Shown here: positions 48,992-57,841 of the stretch, one piece after another | How positions within the stretch are numbered: the first letter of the stretch is position 1 | How the letters are laid out: every line of letters begins with the position of its first letter | Assembly (NCBI GenBank): GCA_021904315.1 | Contig: CM038911.1 | Location: 8,095,390-8,159,389, forward strand | From: Sphagnum magellanicum | Taxonomy: Eukaryota > Streptophyta > Sphagnopsida > Sphagnales > Sphagnaceae | Direction: 5' to 3' | Length of the DNA: 64,000 bases | The notes under the pieces: model-generated | The model's database searches: none | Told to the model about the DNA's origin: nothing | What the model saw: only the letters and a program-made list of their open reading frames with translations | Translations under genes and position numbers: made by a program

Positions 48992-49002
48992 TCCTGCAAC
49001 AC

Positions 49003-49038
49003 AGAGAGAGAGAGAGACACACACACACACACACACAC
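49003..49038. repeat. AG/AC microsatellite in GTS1 5' leader
   Basis: An (AG)n tract passes directly into an (AC)n tract, 12-50 bases upstream of the GTS1 start codon on the minus strand, where it reads (GT)n(CT)n. Confidence 0.85.
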
Positions 49039-49075
49039 AACTGGGAAAAACCCAAAACCAAACCCAACCCACTCA

Positions 49076-49144
49076 CTAGTCTCCTAAACAATCCATGGCT
49101 ACAACGACCATCTCCATCACCATCGCCAAGAGCTTCTCCGTCAT
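49076..49144 (-). other. Possible upstream ORF in the GTS1 leader, 22 codons
   Basis: Minus-strand ATG at 49144 and stop TAG at 49078-49076, 85 bases before the GTS1 start codon. If transcription starts upstream of it, it would be translated first and could damp GTS1 translation. The start site is not known. Confidence 0.3.
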
Positions 49145-49167
49145 GCACTTGGGACTGTGCTTGCTCT

Positions 49168-49176
49168 AAACCCTAA
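49168..49176 (-). promoter_or_regulatory. Telo-box upstream of GTS1
   Basis: AAACCCTAA, 177-185 bases before the GTS1 start. Telo-boxes are frequent in promoters of ribosome-related plant genes, which fits the reported link of GTS1 to ribosome biogenesis. Confidence 0.45.
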
Positions 49177-49199
49177 AAAGAGAAAAAACCATGGATGTC

Positions 49200-50391
49200 T
49201 GGGGTGGCAGATTTTGTCAGATTTTTAGACGACGTTATAGGACATAATCTTCCGTAGAATTAATGAATCTGCCACCCCCAGACCTTAATGCCATGGAATG
49301 GTCTCAGCCCTTGCCCATTATACCAGACCCAGTGGGCTCGTGCTTGGGGCTTGACTGCTCCACACAGTGTTTTTTTTTTTTTTTTTTTTTTTTTGGCGAA
49401 TTTTCGCAACCTGGCGACCAAAAAAAAGGGGGGGGTGCTGGCGAATCCAACAAATGAATTTTTGAGATTTTAAGAAAAAAAAACTCGCCATATCTTGACC
49501 CAAAAAAAACTTAGAAGTCGCCATATTTAGACAGTGTATATATATGTGTTGTGTATGGGTTGTATTTAGGGGTACTTATTTTATTTCATATTTATTAGTT
49601 GGGGGTGTGCCTCACAAGTTCAACTTTGTATTTTTTTTTGGCACTGAACCAATTTGATTGGTCCATCGTATAAAAAAAAAATTGAAACCATGAAGCCTCC
49701 CCCCAAAATAAAAAATTCTATGGAAAAATCAAGTGACCCCCCCACCCCCAAACCACCCTTTGGCACAGCTATATAAGGTGAGAAGGGGAGGACTTTGGGC
49801 GAAACATATGGGATTAAAGCAAGGTGCTATTGGGAACACCCTTGGAGAACATATTGAGAACTTGATGGGAACATATTGGAGAAGTTTCTATTGGAAAATA
49901 TAGAATGCTTCCCCCTTTGTTCCAGCTATAAGTGTAAAAAGGGGTCAACTTTTGGGCAAAGCATAATATATGGGATAAAAGTGTTGGTGCTATTGGGGAA
50001 CATCTTGGGGAGCAGATCAGGAAGTTGAGGAACATGATGGGAACACCATTGGGAACTTGCAAGCATGCAATAGGAACACACCCAAAAAATCTAACAAAAT
50101 TGATTTTTTCAAAAACACAAATTGCCCCAAAAAAAATATATCGTTCATTTTTTTGGTGGCACAATTGGGTTACAAAAAAAACTCTCAAGTTAAGTGCCCT
50201 TTGACTCGACTATTATTGGGATGGGTGAGCTTCAAATGGTTTGCTTCAAATGAGTCCAAATTGGTTTTTATGAATTTTGGACCTTGGAACCCTATCTAAA
50301 GTGGGCCTTAATATACATGGGCCAAGAACAAAGGGGTACTCCATTAGTGGCATTTGGAGGATAGACTTAAATGACCACACATGAAAAACAA
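49200..50391. other. Intergenic, repeat-rich, no gene seen
   Basis: A 25-base poly-T run (49370-49394) is followed by GCGA-rich phrases (GGCGAATTTTCGCAACC, CTCGCCATATCTTGACC) loosely resembling DNA at 31.1-31.25 kb. From 49800 to 50070 the words GGGAACA and ATGGGAAC recur irregularly. No coding region recognised. Confidence 0.4.
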
Positions 50392-50700
50392 GGGATGGCC
50401 TTGCCATTTGCATTAAAAAAGTATCTTAAGGCAAAAGAAGAATTATGGAAACTCAAATATTTCACCATGCAAAAATATAATCGTCAAAAAAATCCTCCCA
50501 AAAAAAAAACCAAAATCCTTCCAGATATCATAACTCCATCGACTAATCTCAAGTTTCCAACACAAGCCAAAATATGATTTTTCCAAAAATCCTCATATAA
50601 AATTAGACCTATTATCTAATGACCAAAATCCCTTAAGCTACTACACTCTATAATGAACCTAAACACAATTATCCTTGCCTTAGTAGGCAAGGCCAACAAA
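50392..50700 (+). repeat. Dispersed repeat family 2, copy 4
   Basis: Same orientation as copy 1. Phrases: GGCCTTGCCATTTGCATTAA, TATTTCACCATGCAAAAATA, CTAATCTCAAGTTTCCAACA, CCAAAATCCCTTAAGCTA and TCCTTGCCTTAGTAGGCAAG. The last phrase shows that copies 1 and 4 are reverse complements of copies 2 and 3. Confidence 0.82.
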
Positions 50701-50916
50701 GTTGGAATTCATGTGATATGGAAAAAAAAACAACAAACAAAACACTAGTATGCATGTACAACTTATGAATGAATGTGGAAACCTAATATTATGACTTTAT
50801 TACACACTAAATTAAGAGGAGAACACCAATTGAGGTGGGTCATGGCTTACTACCTTTCATTTGCCTACCACAAAAGCACACGGAAACCTCATCCTTACAT
50901 GCATGTGCCAAAAGCC

Positions 50917-51162
50917 ATGTTCTTCTTTGTCACCATAGTTCTTTTGTATTTGTCTCAAACCATGTTCATCTTTGTCATATAGTTTCTTTTGTATTTGTCT
51001 CAAACCATGTTCATCTTTGTCATATAGTTTCTTTTTTATTTGTCTCAAACCATGTTCATCTTTGTCATATAGTTTCTTTTGTATTTGTCTCAAACCATGT
51101 TCATCTTTGTCATATAGTTTTCTTTTGTATTTGCCCCAAACCATAATGTTCACCTTTGTCAT
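50917..51162. repeat. 45-bp minisatellite, about 5 units
   Basis: Unit: TTTCTTTTGTATTTGTCTCA, then AACCATGTTC, then ATCTTTGTCATATAG, with very high identity between the central copies and decay at both edges. Because 45 is a multiple of three and the unit lacks stops in several frames, it yields open frames on both strands, including a 101-codon ATG frame on minus (51162-50857 with stop) that encodes a charged 15-residue repeat (KKLYDKDEHGLRQIQ). I treat it as a non-coding minisatellite. Confidence 0.88.
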
Positions 51163-51959
51163 CTACCCCCCACCAATTTTACATTTGCCACAAGCTAGAT
51201 TTGAGTAAATCATGTAAAAGAGAAAAGAAACACTCTCTTCCCTTTTTGGTCACCAATTTGGGGGCCAGTTAATAAGGCTTTCCCTCAACTCTCAATGAGT
51301 TAGGATTTAGGACACAAGACTTCTTTAGCCCCAATAGGAAAATTTCATAAAAATATGAAAATTCAAATTCAAAAGCGAATATTTTGTCACAATATCCCTT
51401 TTCTATTAAAAAAATCACGAAATTTTTGAAACCCAAAAAAAAAAAAGAAACCCCACATTTGGACTCTAATTTCAGTTTCCTTGCATATTTTTAACTTTTT
51501 TTTTTTACTATTTAGACTTAATCCTAACTATTTTCCACTTAATGCTAAATCTCTCTTGGGATGCTAACCAATGGCGCAACATCAGAAAATTGAAAAAATT
51601 AAAATTAAAATTAAAATTGCTGTTCCCCCCCCCCCCTAGGGTTTACAGAATTAAGTCAACCTGAGAAATGAAGACCTAGTATGTGATTTGTGTATCAATC
51701 AGGCCACTCAATTTTGGGCCCAAGTGGTTCAAATGGGTCAATGTAATCCACAAACCTTTGTAACGTCAAATTTAAACTGCATTTTGCAAGATGCAAAGAG
51801 GTGCATCCAAAGGAAACCATTATCTCTAATTTCTAAAACCATTTTATTATAAGCCAAATCATGATCAAAAAAACCATAGCCTCTTTGAACTAACAACTCG
51901 TGATATATATTAGAGTTATCCTTAAAGTCAGGAAAACACAGCACCACCAGTACCATCAT
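51163..51959. other. Intergenic, no gene seen
   Basis: AT-rich with a C run near 51625-51638 and an AAATT-type tract near 51597-51617. No coding region recognised. Confidence 0.4.
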
Positions 51960-52389
51960 TTTGACGGTTTTGTGAGTTTCACCCTGTCTTTCTTTTTTCC
52001 TGCGCGCCTCCACTGCTGCTACATATATTTTCACTGTTCCTACCTGTACAGGTCATGTAATTCTTCTCGAACCTCGTGCATTAAATGCTGAGTTTCAGCT
52101 GCTACGTATATTTTCACTGTTCCTACGTGTACAGGTAATGTAATTCTTCTCGAACCTTGTGCATTAAATGCTGAAAATTCTCCTCGAGTTTCAGCTGCTA
52201 CGTATATTTTCACTGTTCCTACCTGTACAGGTAGTGTAATTTTTCTCGAACCATGTGCATTAAATGCTGAGTTTCTGCATTTCATACTGAGTTTTAATAA
52301 AATTTCCTTACTTACCGAATAATAACACTGAAAGAGGGGCTTAGAGGGTGAAAGGAGGCCCAAAGACAGGGTGAATTTACGGCTTTCTC
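51960..52389 (+). mobile_element. TA-flanked MITE family, copy D, with internal triplication
   Basis: Right half matches copies A-C (AATAAAATTTCCTTACTT, CTGAAAGAGGGGC, AGACAGGGTGAATTTACGG) and ends CTC followed by TA (52390-52391). The left terminus is lost. The core segment from GCTGCTAC(A/G)TATATTTTCA to CATTAAATGCTGA is present three times, starting at 52015, 52098 and 52194 (spacings 83 and 96 bases), whereas the other copies have it once. Confidence 0.82.
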
Positions 52390-52460
52390 TATTAGTCACA
52401 CTTAATTATATAGACTATTTTTTAATCTTTAAAAGGACATCATTCATCCTAATTATATAG

Positions 52461-52785
52461 TCTTCAAAAATGAATTCACTAATCATGTTTTTGCTTTTAA
52501 TTATTACATTGTGATTATCCAAATACATTGGGATGTCTGTGACAAAACACAATTTGCAGTAACTAGGATTCAGGTGGGATGGACTATATCATATACTGTA
52601 ATCTTCAACAATGAATTCACTAATCATGTTTACGTAAATGGGGATCTAGGTGACAACACACAATTTGCAATTACTAGGATTTGGGTGTGATGGAATATCA
52701 TATAATCTTCAACTAATCATGTTAACACAAATGGAATCTAGGTGAGAAAACACAATTTTCAATTACTAGGATTTGGCATGGTCCA
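52461..52785 (+). repeat. Degenerate tandem repeat, 3 units of about 105-140 bp
   Basis: Units start at 52461, 52602 and 52706 with TCTTCAA..(ATGAATTCACTAATCATGTT in full). Each contains an ACA(C)ACACAATTTGCA-like phrase and ACTAGGATT(T/C)(G/A)GG. The third unit has a short deletion. Confidence 0.8.
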
Positions 52786-53053
52786 TCTATGACTAATGAT
52801 GTTCAATGTGTTTACTACACTCATCTTAACATAGACTAGGAATCATGTTTTAAATCATCAACATTCTTTACATGGCAAGGTGTGCTTTTGGAACCATGGT
52901 GTCCAAAAGCAAGTTTTGAGATCTAGGAAGCTCCCCGCAAGGAGACAAGCATTTTACCAATCTTTATTTGTGCAGCTCAGGTACACTCTTGTTGCCCCAT
53001 CAAACAACTCCAATTGTCTTAAAAGGAAAGAGTAAGCAAGAGGAAAGCATCTT

Positions 53054-55896
53054 TTATTCTTTACCTTTGAGTTGAGCAATTTCAAGGAAAATTTTATGTA
53101 GGGACTGCGGTTTTGAGAAGAAAGGAGAATGATCGCAACCCTTCAAGGTAAAGACCTGCTCTGGAGGATTTTGGTTAATGATGTTGCATTGTTCAGCAGG
53201 AGATAAGGCTTGATCATCAGTTGTCTCAATGAAGAACCGCCTAACACGTCCATAGTTTTCAGGTGTCAACACAATTTTCTCCATGGCTGGTGCAAATGGG
53301 ATAGGCCTCATCGAAACTGTTGCTAGTGCCACATCCTGTGGATCATCATTTTCACCACCACATAATTTGTCTCAGCCAAAGTACACGTATGTTATGAAAG
53401 CTTTACTTCATAGAAGTTCATGATCTCGCCTTGGCAACACAATTATATTTATTAAACCTTTGACTCCAGATTGCCACAGTTTGCTGATCAACTAGATTGT
53501 GCATGAGCCACCAAACAGATCTGTAATTTGGCATTATTTTGCAACTTGGCAGGAAGAAAGTGCAATAGTGTGGATAGTAATTGAAGTACCTTGGCTGGGC
53601 TAGCATTGAAGAACAGATCTCTAAGAAGGCTTTTGTCAAGTTCAACAGCTGTGGGTGGACTTGAGTTGCCATTTCTATATATAAACTTCTGTGCCTTTGG
53701 CATCAGATCATCTGCACTTTTCTCCTGTCAAAAATTGAAAGTACACAGTTTTCAAATCAGGTATTCAAGTCCTCCCAAATTAATTAACAACACCCAAGTC
53801 CTGCTCAAATTCCTTTCCTTCTTACAGTGTTGGTCAAAGCACCAGACTTCTCAAGGTGCATGTTAGTACATGGGGTTGTCTTCCCAGTTGGTTTCTTTGA
53901 GAGATTTAGGGCAAGAATGACATAATCTTTTACCTGCGTTGCAAACACATCAAAAGCTCGCTGACCATTGCAAACCATCGAAGCCGCAACAAATATGGCC
54001 TTGGCAATTCGGTTTGGAAAACACTCCATAGCATACGATATGCAACCCCCTCCTATATTGTGACCCACCAAAATCACCTGCAGTACACCCCCATGACCAG
54101 GTTCATTTCTTGCTGAGCCCTTTCACGGCCTGATGGCACATGTGTACAAAGTGGCCAACCACAGTACTACTTTTTCATGTACTAGAGAATACATCCCTAG
54201 TGGCACATTCTGTGGCATGAAGGACAATAGGTTAGATCATAAACTGGCATGGGTAGATAGGAAATCATTGAATCACCCACCACAGCCAATCCAGCCATTT
54301 AAGACACCTGAAAAACCTGCTGGATTGGCAAGTGTGGTCCTTTACTTGTAAACAGAGCTTGAACACAATTTGTAAAGAGCCAGTAGATATTTTTCTACTG
54401 TAAACCCTCAGTAAAATTTCTGCCTCAATAGAGGATGGCACCTTATGTATAAGGTTCCTAAAATGTGAAGAACCTTACGCATAAGGTGCATCAGGTCTCC
54501 TCACAAATGAATCACAGCAGTTCATTTAGAACACCTAAATTTTACCAGTTCTTTACACCAAGGTAAGGACCTGGAACAGGACTGTTATGGGAATCTGGGT
54601 CGCACACTCAGCCACTTCAGACACTTGAAAAACCTGTTGAATTGACAGGTAGATCATGGTCCTTTACATGGAACAGAGCTCATACAGGACAGCAGCCCAT
54701 CATCATTCATGCAACAGAGTTGCAACACTTTAAAACCAGTACTACAAGAACCAAAGGATCTGCACCTTCTCAGTGCTGGCCAACTTCTCCAGAACCTGCA
54801 CAAGAGGCTTCACATATTGGGCCAAGCTTGTGATTTGATTCGGATCAGTAGGTTCGATTCCAGAGCCCGTGAGATCAACAGCTGTAGCTACAAATCCCAA
54901 CTCCTCAAGCAATGCAATTGATTTGAACCAACACCATGCTCCAAAGCCCCCTCCATGCACCAGAACAAAGTGCTTCGTTTCCAAATTTGCAACTGAAAAT
55001 CCTTCCTGCACAAATCACAACACAATGGATCTACATACTCAGCTCTTCCCATGACTTGATCCAGAACTCATGAAGAAGCCCTTAGTTGAACTCACATGCT
55101 CATAGCTTTACTGCATCACAAATTTCCATTGAGGGTTTACTGGCAAGAAGATGATGCGAGAGAGAATTGGCATGATGATGATGATGATGATGATGAAGTC
55201 TTCAGAATTGGCAAGATGATGGTGAGGAAAAGAATTGGCAAGAAGATGATGAGGAAAGAGAATGGGCAAGATGATGATGAGGACTAGAGAATTCCTGGGC
55301 AGGGAGATGATGAGGAGAACTTGAGAATTCATGGGCAGGGAGATGATGAGGAGGAGGAGAAGGAAGAGGAATTGGGAAGAAGAAGAAGAAGAAGAGAGAG
55401 AGAGCATCATCATGGTGGTAGGTACAGATCTCATGTGTGGGAGAAGAAATAGAGAAAACGTCTTCTACAACAGGGAAGAAGCTCGGGAAGTCAGGAGAGA
55501 AGAATTTGTGACCTTAATGCCATTGTTAAGATTCAGCTGTTGAGGATCCAGGAGAACATCATTTGAATGGCGAGGACGAGTGCTTGCACTACGTGTGTAT
55601 TCTTCCAGTCTTCCGCTACTAGTACCGTGTTTGCCTGCAGAAGAATAACTACGTCGTGTTGATGCCGCTAGGTCTCGGTGTGATAAGCTGCGTTCAAATC
55701 TCAACTGCGCCTTATGTTGCTGGTGCAACGCCATAGCTAGTGCTTGCTGCTGGATCAACTCATCCTCTAGCGAACCAGTTGTTCTCCTTCGCATCATGCC
55801 ATGTGACATGCTCATCTCCTCGTTGCTTTTCTTCTTCTTCTTCTTCTTCAACAACGACTTCTTCCTCCAACACATGCAAGCCATATAGTTCCCCAT
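53054..55896 (-). CDS. MES11-15-type methylesterase-like alpha/beta hydrolase, N-myristoylation signal, altered nucleophile
   Basis: Five exons on minus: 55896-55513, 55005-54766, 54077-53934, 53724-53590 and 53335-53054, 394 aa, all phase 0. Exon 1 encodes a 128-residue N-terminal extension as in Arabidopsis MES11-15: MGN (myristoylation signal) with nearby Cys, a Lys run, then Arg/Ser-rich sequence. The hydrolase fold follows: FVLVHGGGFGAWCW (141-154, oxyanion loop), VDLTGSG, ITSLAQYVKPL, the nucleophile elbow LVGHNIGGG (Asn215), SPPTAVELDKSLLRDLFFN, VSMRPIPFAPAMEK, the acid-residue region TTDDQALS (Asp342) and KGCDHSPFFSKP (His370). In active MES enzymes the elbow is GHS; MES11-15 have Asp there as I recall. 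Asn here makes ordinary esterase action doubtful. It may bind or process a methyl ester such as methyl-IAA or methyl-jasmonate, by family inference only. Confidence 0.93.
55165..55195. repeat. GAT microsatellite in MES intron 1
   Basis: ATGATGATGATGATGATGAT-type tract, followed down to about 55400 by degenerate GATGATGAGGA/GAGAATTGGCA and GAAGAAGAA phrases, so most of this intron is low-complexity purine-rich sequence. Confidence 0.8.
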
Positions 55897-56340
55897 CTTG
55901 AAGGTGCAAGAAAAAAACAAACAAACAAACAAAATTGTTGGGAAAATTCAGCAAAAAAATTTTTAAAAAGCTCGAATTGAGAAGAAACAACAAGTAGAAA
56001 GAAGAAGACGAAGAAGAAGAAGAAGAAGAAGAGTGTGAGAGGAGCTTCTTGTTGTTGTTGGCTTCTTGTTGGTTTGTTGCAACGAATTTAGCCAAAATTT
56101 TAATTTTGTTGCAACAGAAATAGCCAAAAAAACATCCTTTTGTTGCAACAAAATTAGCCCCAAAAAAATCTTTTGCTTTGTTGTAACAAAATTAGCCAAA
56201 AAAAACTTCTCTTTTTGTTGCTTTGCTTCTTCTTCCAAACTACTCCCACCTCCCACCACCCCAAGAGGATTGATTAGCCTAAATAGAGAGAAAAACAAAA
56301 TGCATTAATTATCTACTAGCGGACAAATGAACACAAAACA
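55897..56340 (-). promoter_or_regulatory. Probable 5' leader and upstream region of the MES-like gene
   Basis: A GAA tract (55998-56035), read as TTC repeats on the sense strand, lies about 100-140 bases before the start codon. Between 56075 and 56225 the phrase TTGTTGCAACAAAATTAGCC and variants recur four times at about 45-50 base spacing. No core promoter motif stands out. Confidence 0.45.
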
Positions 56341-57300
56341 TCGATACTTGCCAGATTTAGCCAGATTTTGGCTACTAGCTAATTATGAAAGTATTAAAAA
56401 AAAATTGAACTTCCTTCTATATTTCTGGCTACTTTGTATAGCGGTCTGCTGATTTATTTTTTCTTGAATTTTGGTCGACTTCTGGCTATTGAAAACGTTA
56501 AAAAAGAATAAAGAATACTAAGGGAATAAATACTTTGTCGCCATATTCATTTAAATGGCCAAATTTCAAAAAAATCAATTTTGGAAAATATTTTGCCACA
56601 TTTGATCTCTCGCTTTCATTTAGTAGCATTTTTTTTAACTAGTTCTTTTTTGCTATTTAGAGACTTACCAGTGTTTTTTTTTTTTTTTTTTTTTTTTTTT
56701 TTGGGGTTCAATTTTGTGTTGTAGCCAAATTGGTGATGATCCAATAGGAAGATTTAGCCAGAATTGGCGACAAGCAAAATATGAAACCTTTTTTTTTAAT
56801 TAACTTCCTTTCATATTTATGGCTACAATGTATAGAAGAGATCTGGTGATTTTTCTTGAATTTTTTTTGAATTATGAATATTGAAAACCTCAAAAAGCAC
56901 ATGATTTTAGCACTTTTGATTTTTCTTTTTATTTTATTTTTGGCTATTTATATACAGAGCCAGCCAAGATAAAGGATGAAATTTTAGACTGGTTCTAAAA
57001 TCATGTTGCCAGTTAATGCCAAATCTCACTTGGAATGGTAGCCAAATTTTGACCTGAAAAATATGACTTACAGGATTTTTTTTTATGGAGAAAATGGCCT
57101 GAATTTGCCAGATTTTGTTTTAAAAAAAAATCCAAACTGCCAGATTCTTATAATAAGTTCCAAGAGTAGGTAGCCAAGAAAATAAAACAATCCTGGTTTT
57201 TTTTTTTTTTTTTTTTTCTATTTTCATATATAGTATGTAGCCAATTCTGGCTAAATCATCTTTTAAATAAATAAATAAATAATTGTAAAAGAATATTCTT
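56341..57300 (+). repeat. GCCA-type repeat array, at least two long units
   Basis: Units near 56345-56520 and 56720-56900 share AGATTTAGCCAGA(A/T)TT, a TTAACTTCCTT..ATATTT.TGGCTAC phrase, a GT(A)TAGA/C..TCTG phrase, TTTTTCTTGAATTTT and ATTGAAAAC. The spacing is about 375 bases. Further fragments (GCCAGATT, GTAGCCAA) continue to 57260. A 29-base poly-T (56674-56702) separates the units. Confidence 0.72.
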
Positions 57301-57411
57301 CTTTAAACTTTTTTGTGGGGTGAAATCTTGCACTAGTTCACCAGAATAAATAAATAAATAAATGATAAAATCAAATAAGGGCTACGAAGCATGAGATGCT
57401 TATCATATTTA

Positions 57412-57625
57412 TGGTGCATTCACACTCGATGTTAAGTCCATCTTAAATGAAAACCTAGGTGGCATCCTAGGTGGCATGCAATGTTAAATAGGTGATAGCT
57501 TAATGTTAAGTGAATGTTAGCTTAACTTAAAATTTTCATGGTAACTAGGTTTAACTCCTGAATGACTAAACATGATGTTACGGAACTTAACACTAGAGTC
57601 CCTAACATCAAGTGTGAACACACCT
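57412..57625. mobile_element. Tourist/PIF-Harbinger-like MITE, 214 bp with TTA duplications
   Basis: Left end TGGTGCATTCACACTCGATG, then TTAAG; the reverse complement of the right end is AGGTGTGTTCACACTTGATG, then TTAGG. The inverted repeats are about 25 bp with five mismatches. TTA lies outside both ends (57409-57411 and 57626-57628). No coding capacity. Confidence 0.87.
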
Positions 57626-57628
57626 TTA

Positions 57629-57802
57629 GAAACAAGTTAAATGGAATTTAGGGTTTCCCGTGGAACTAGTGTAAGTGTTGTGACTTCACTCAAGGTAACT
57701 TTGTGTGAGTTTGTGAATGGATTTGCCCTAGTCATGAGTTGTGTGGTGTAGGGCAAGGATGGTGTGTTGGGCGGTTTATATATTTGAATTAAAACAATTG
57801 AT

Positions 57803-57841
<39 letters not shown>

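Noticed and set aside
50857-51162. 101-codon minus-strand frame made of a charged 15-residue repeat, as a real gene
   Set aside because: The 45-bp DNA repeat keeps several frames open on both strands at once, so openness is not evidence of coding; no promoter or splice context.
54848-54866. GGTTCGATTCC, resembling the T-arm of a tRNA
   Set aside because: It lies inside exon 2 of the MES-like gene (minus strand) and no acceptor stem or anticodon arm fits around it.
55108-55434. 108-codon minus-strand frame rich in Ser/Leu/Ile
   Set aside because: Translation of the GAT/GAA repeats in MES intron 1.
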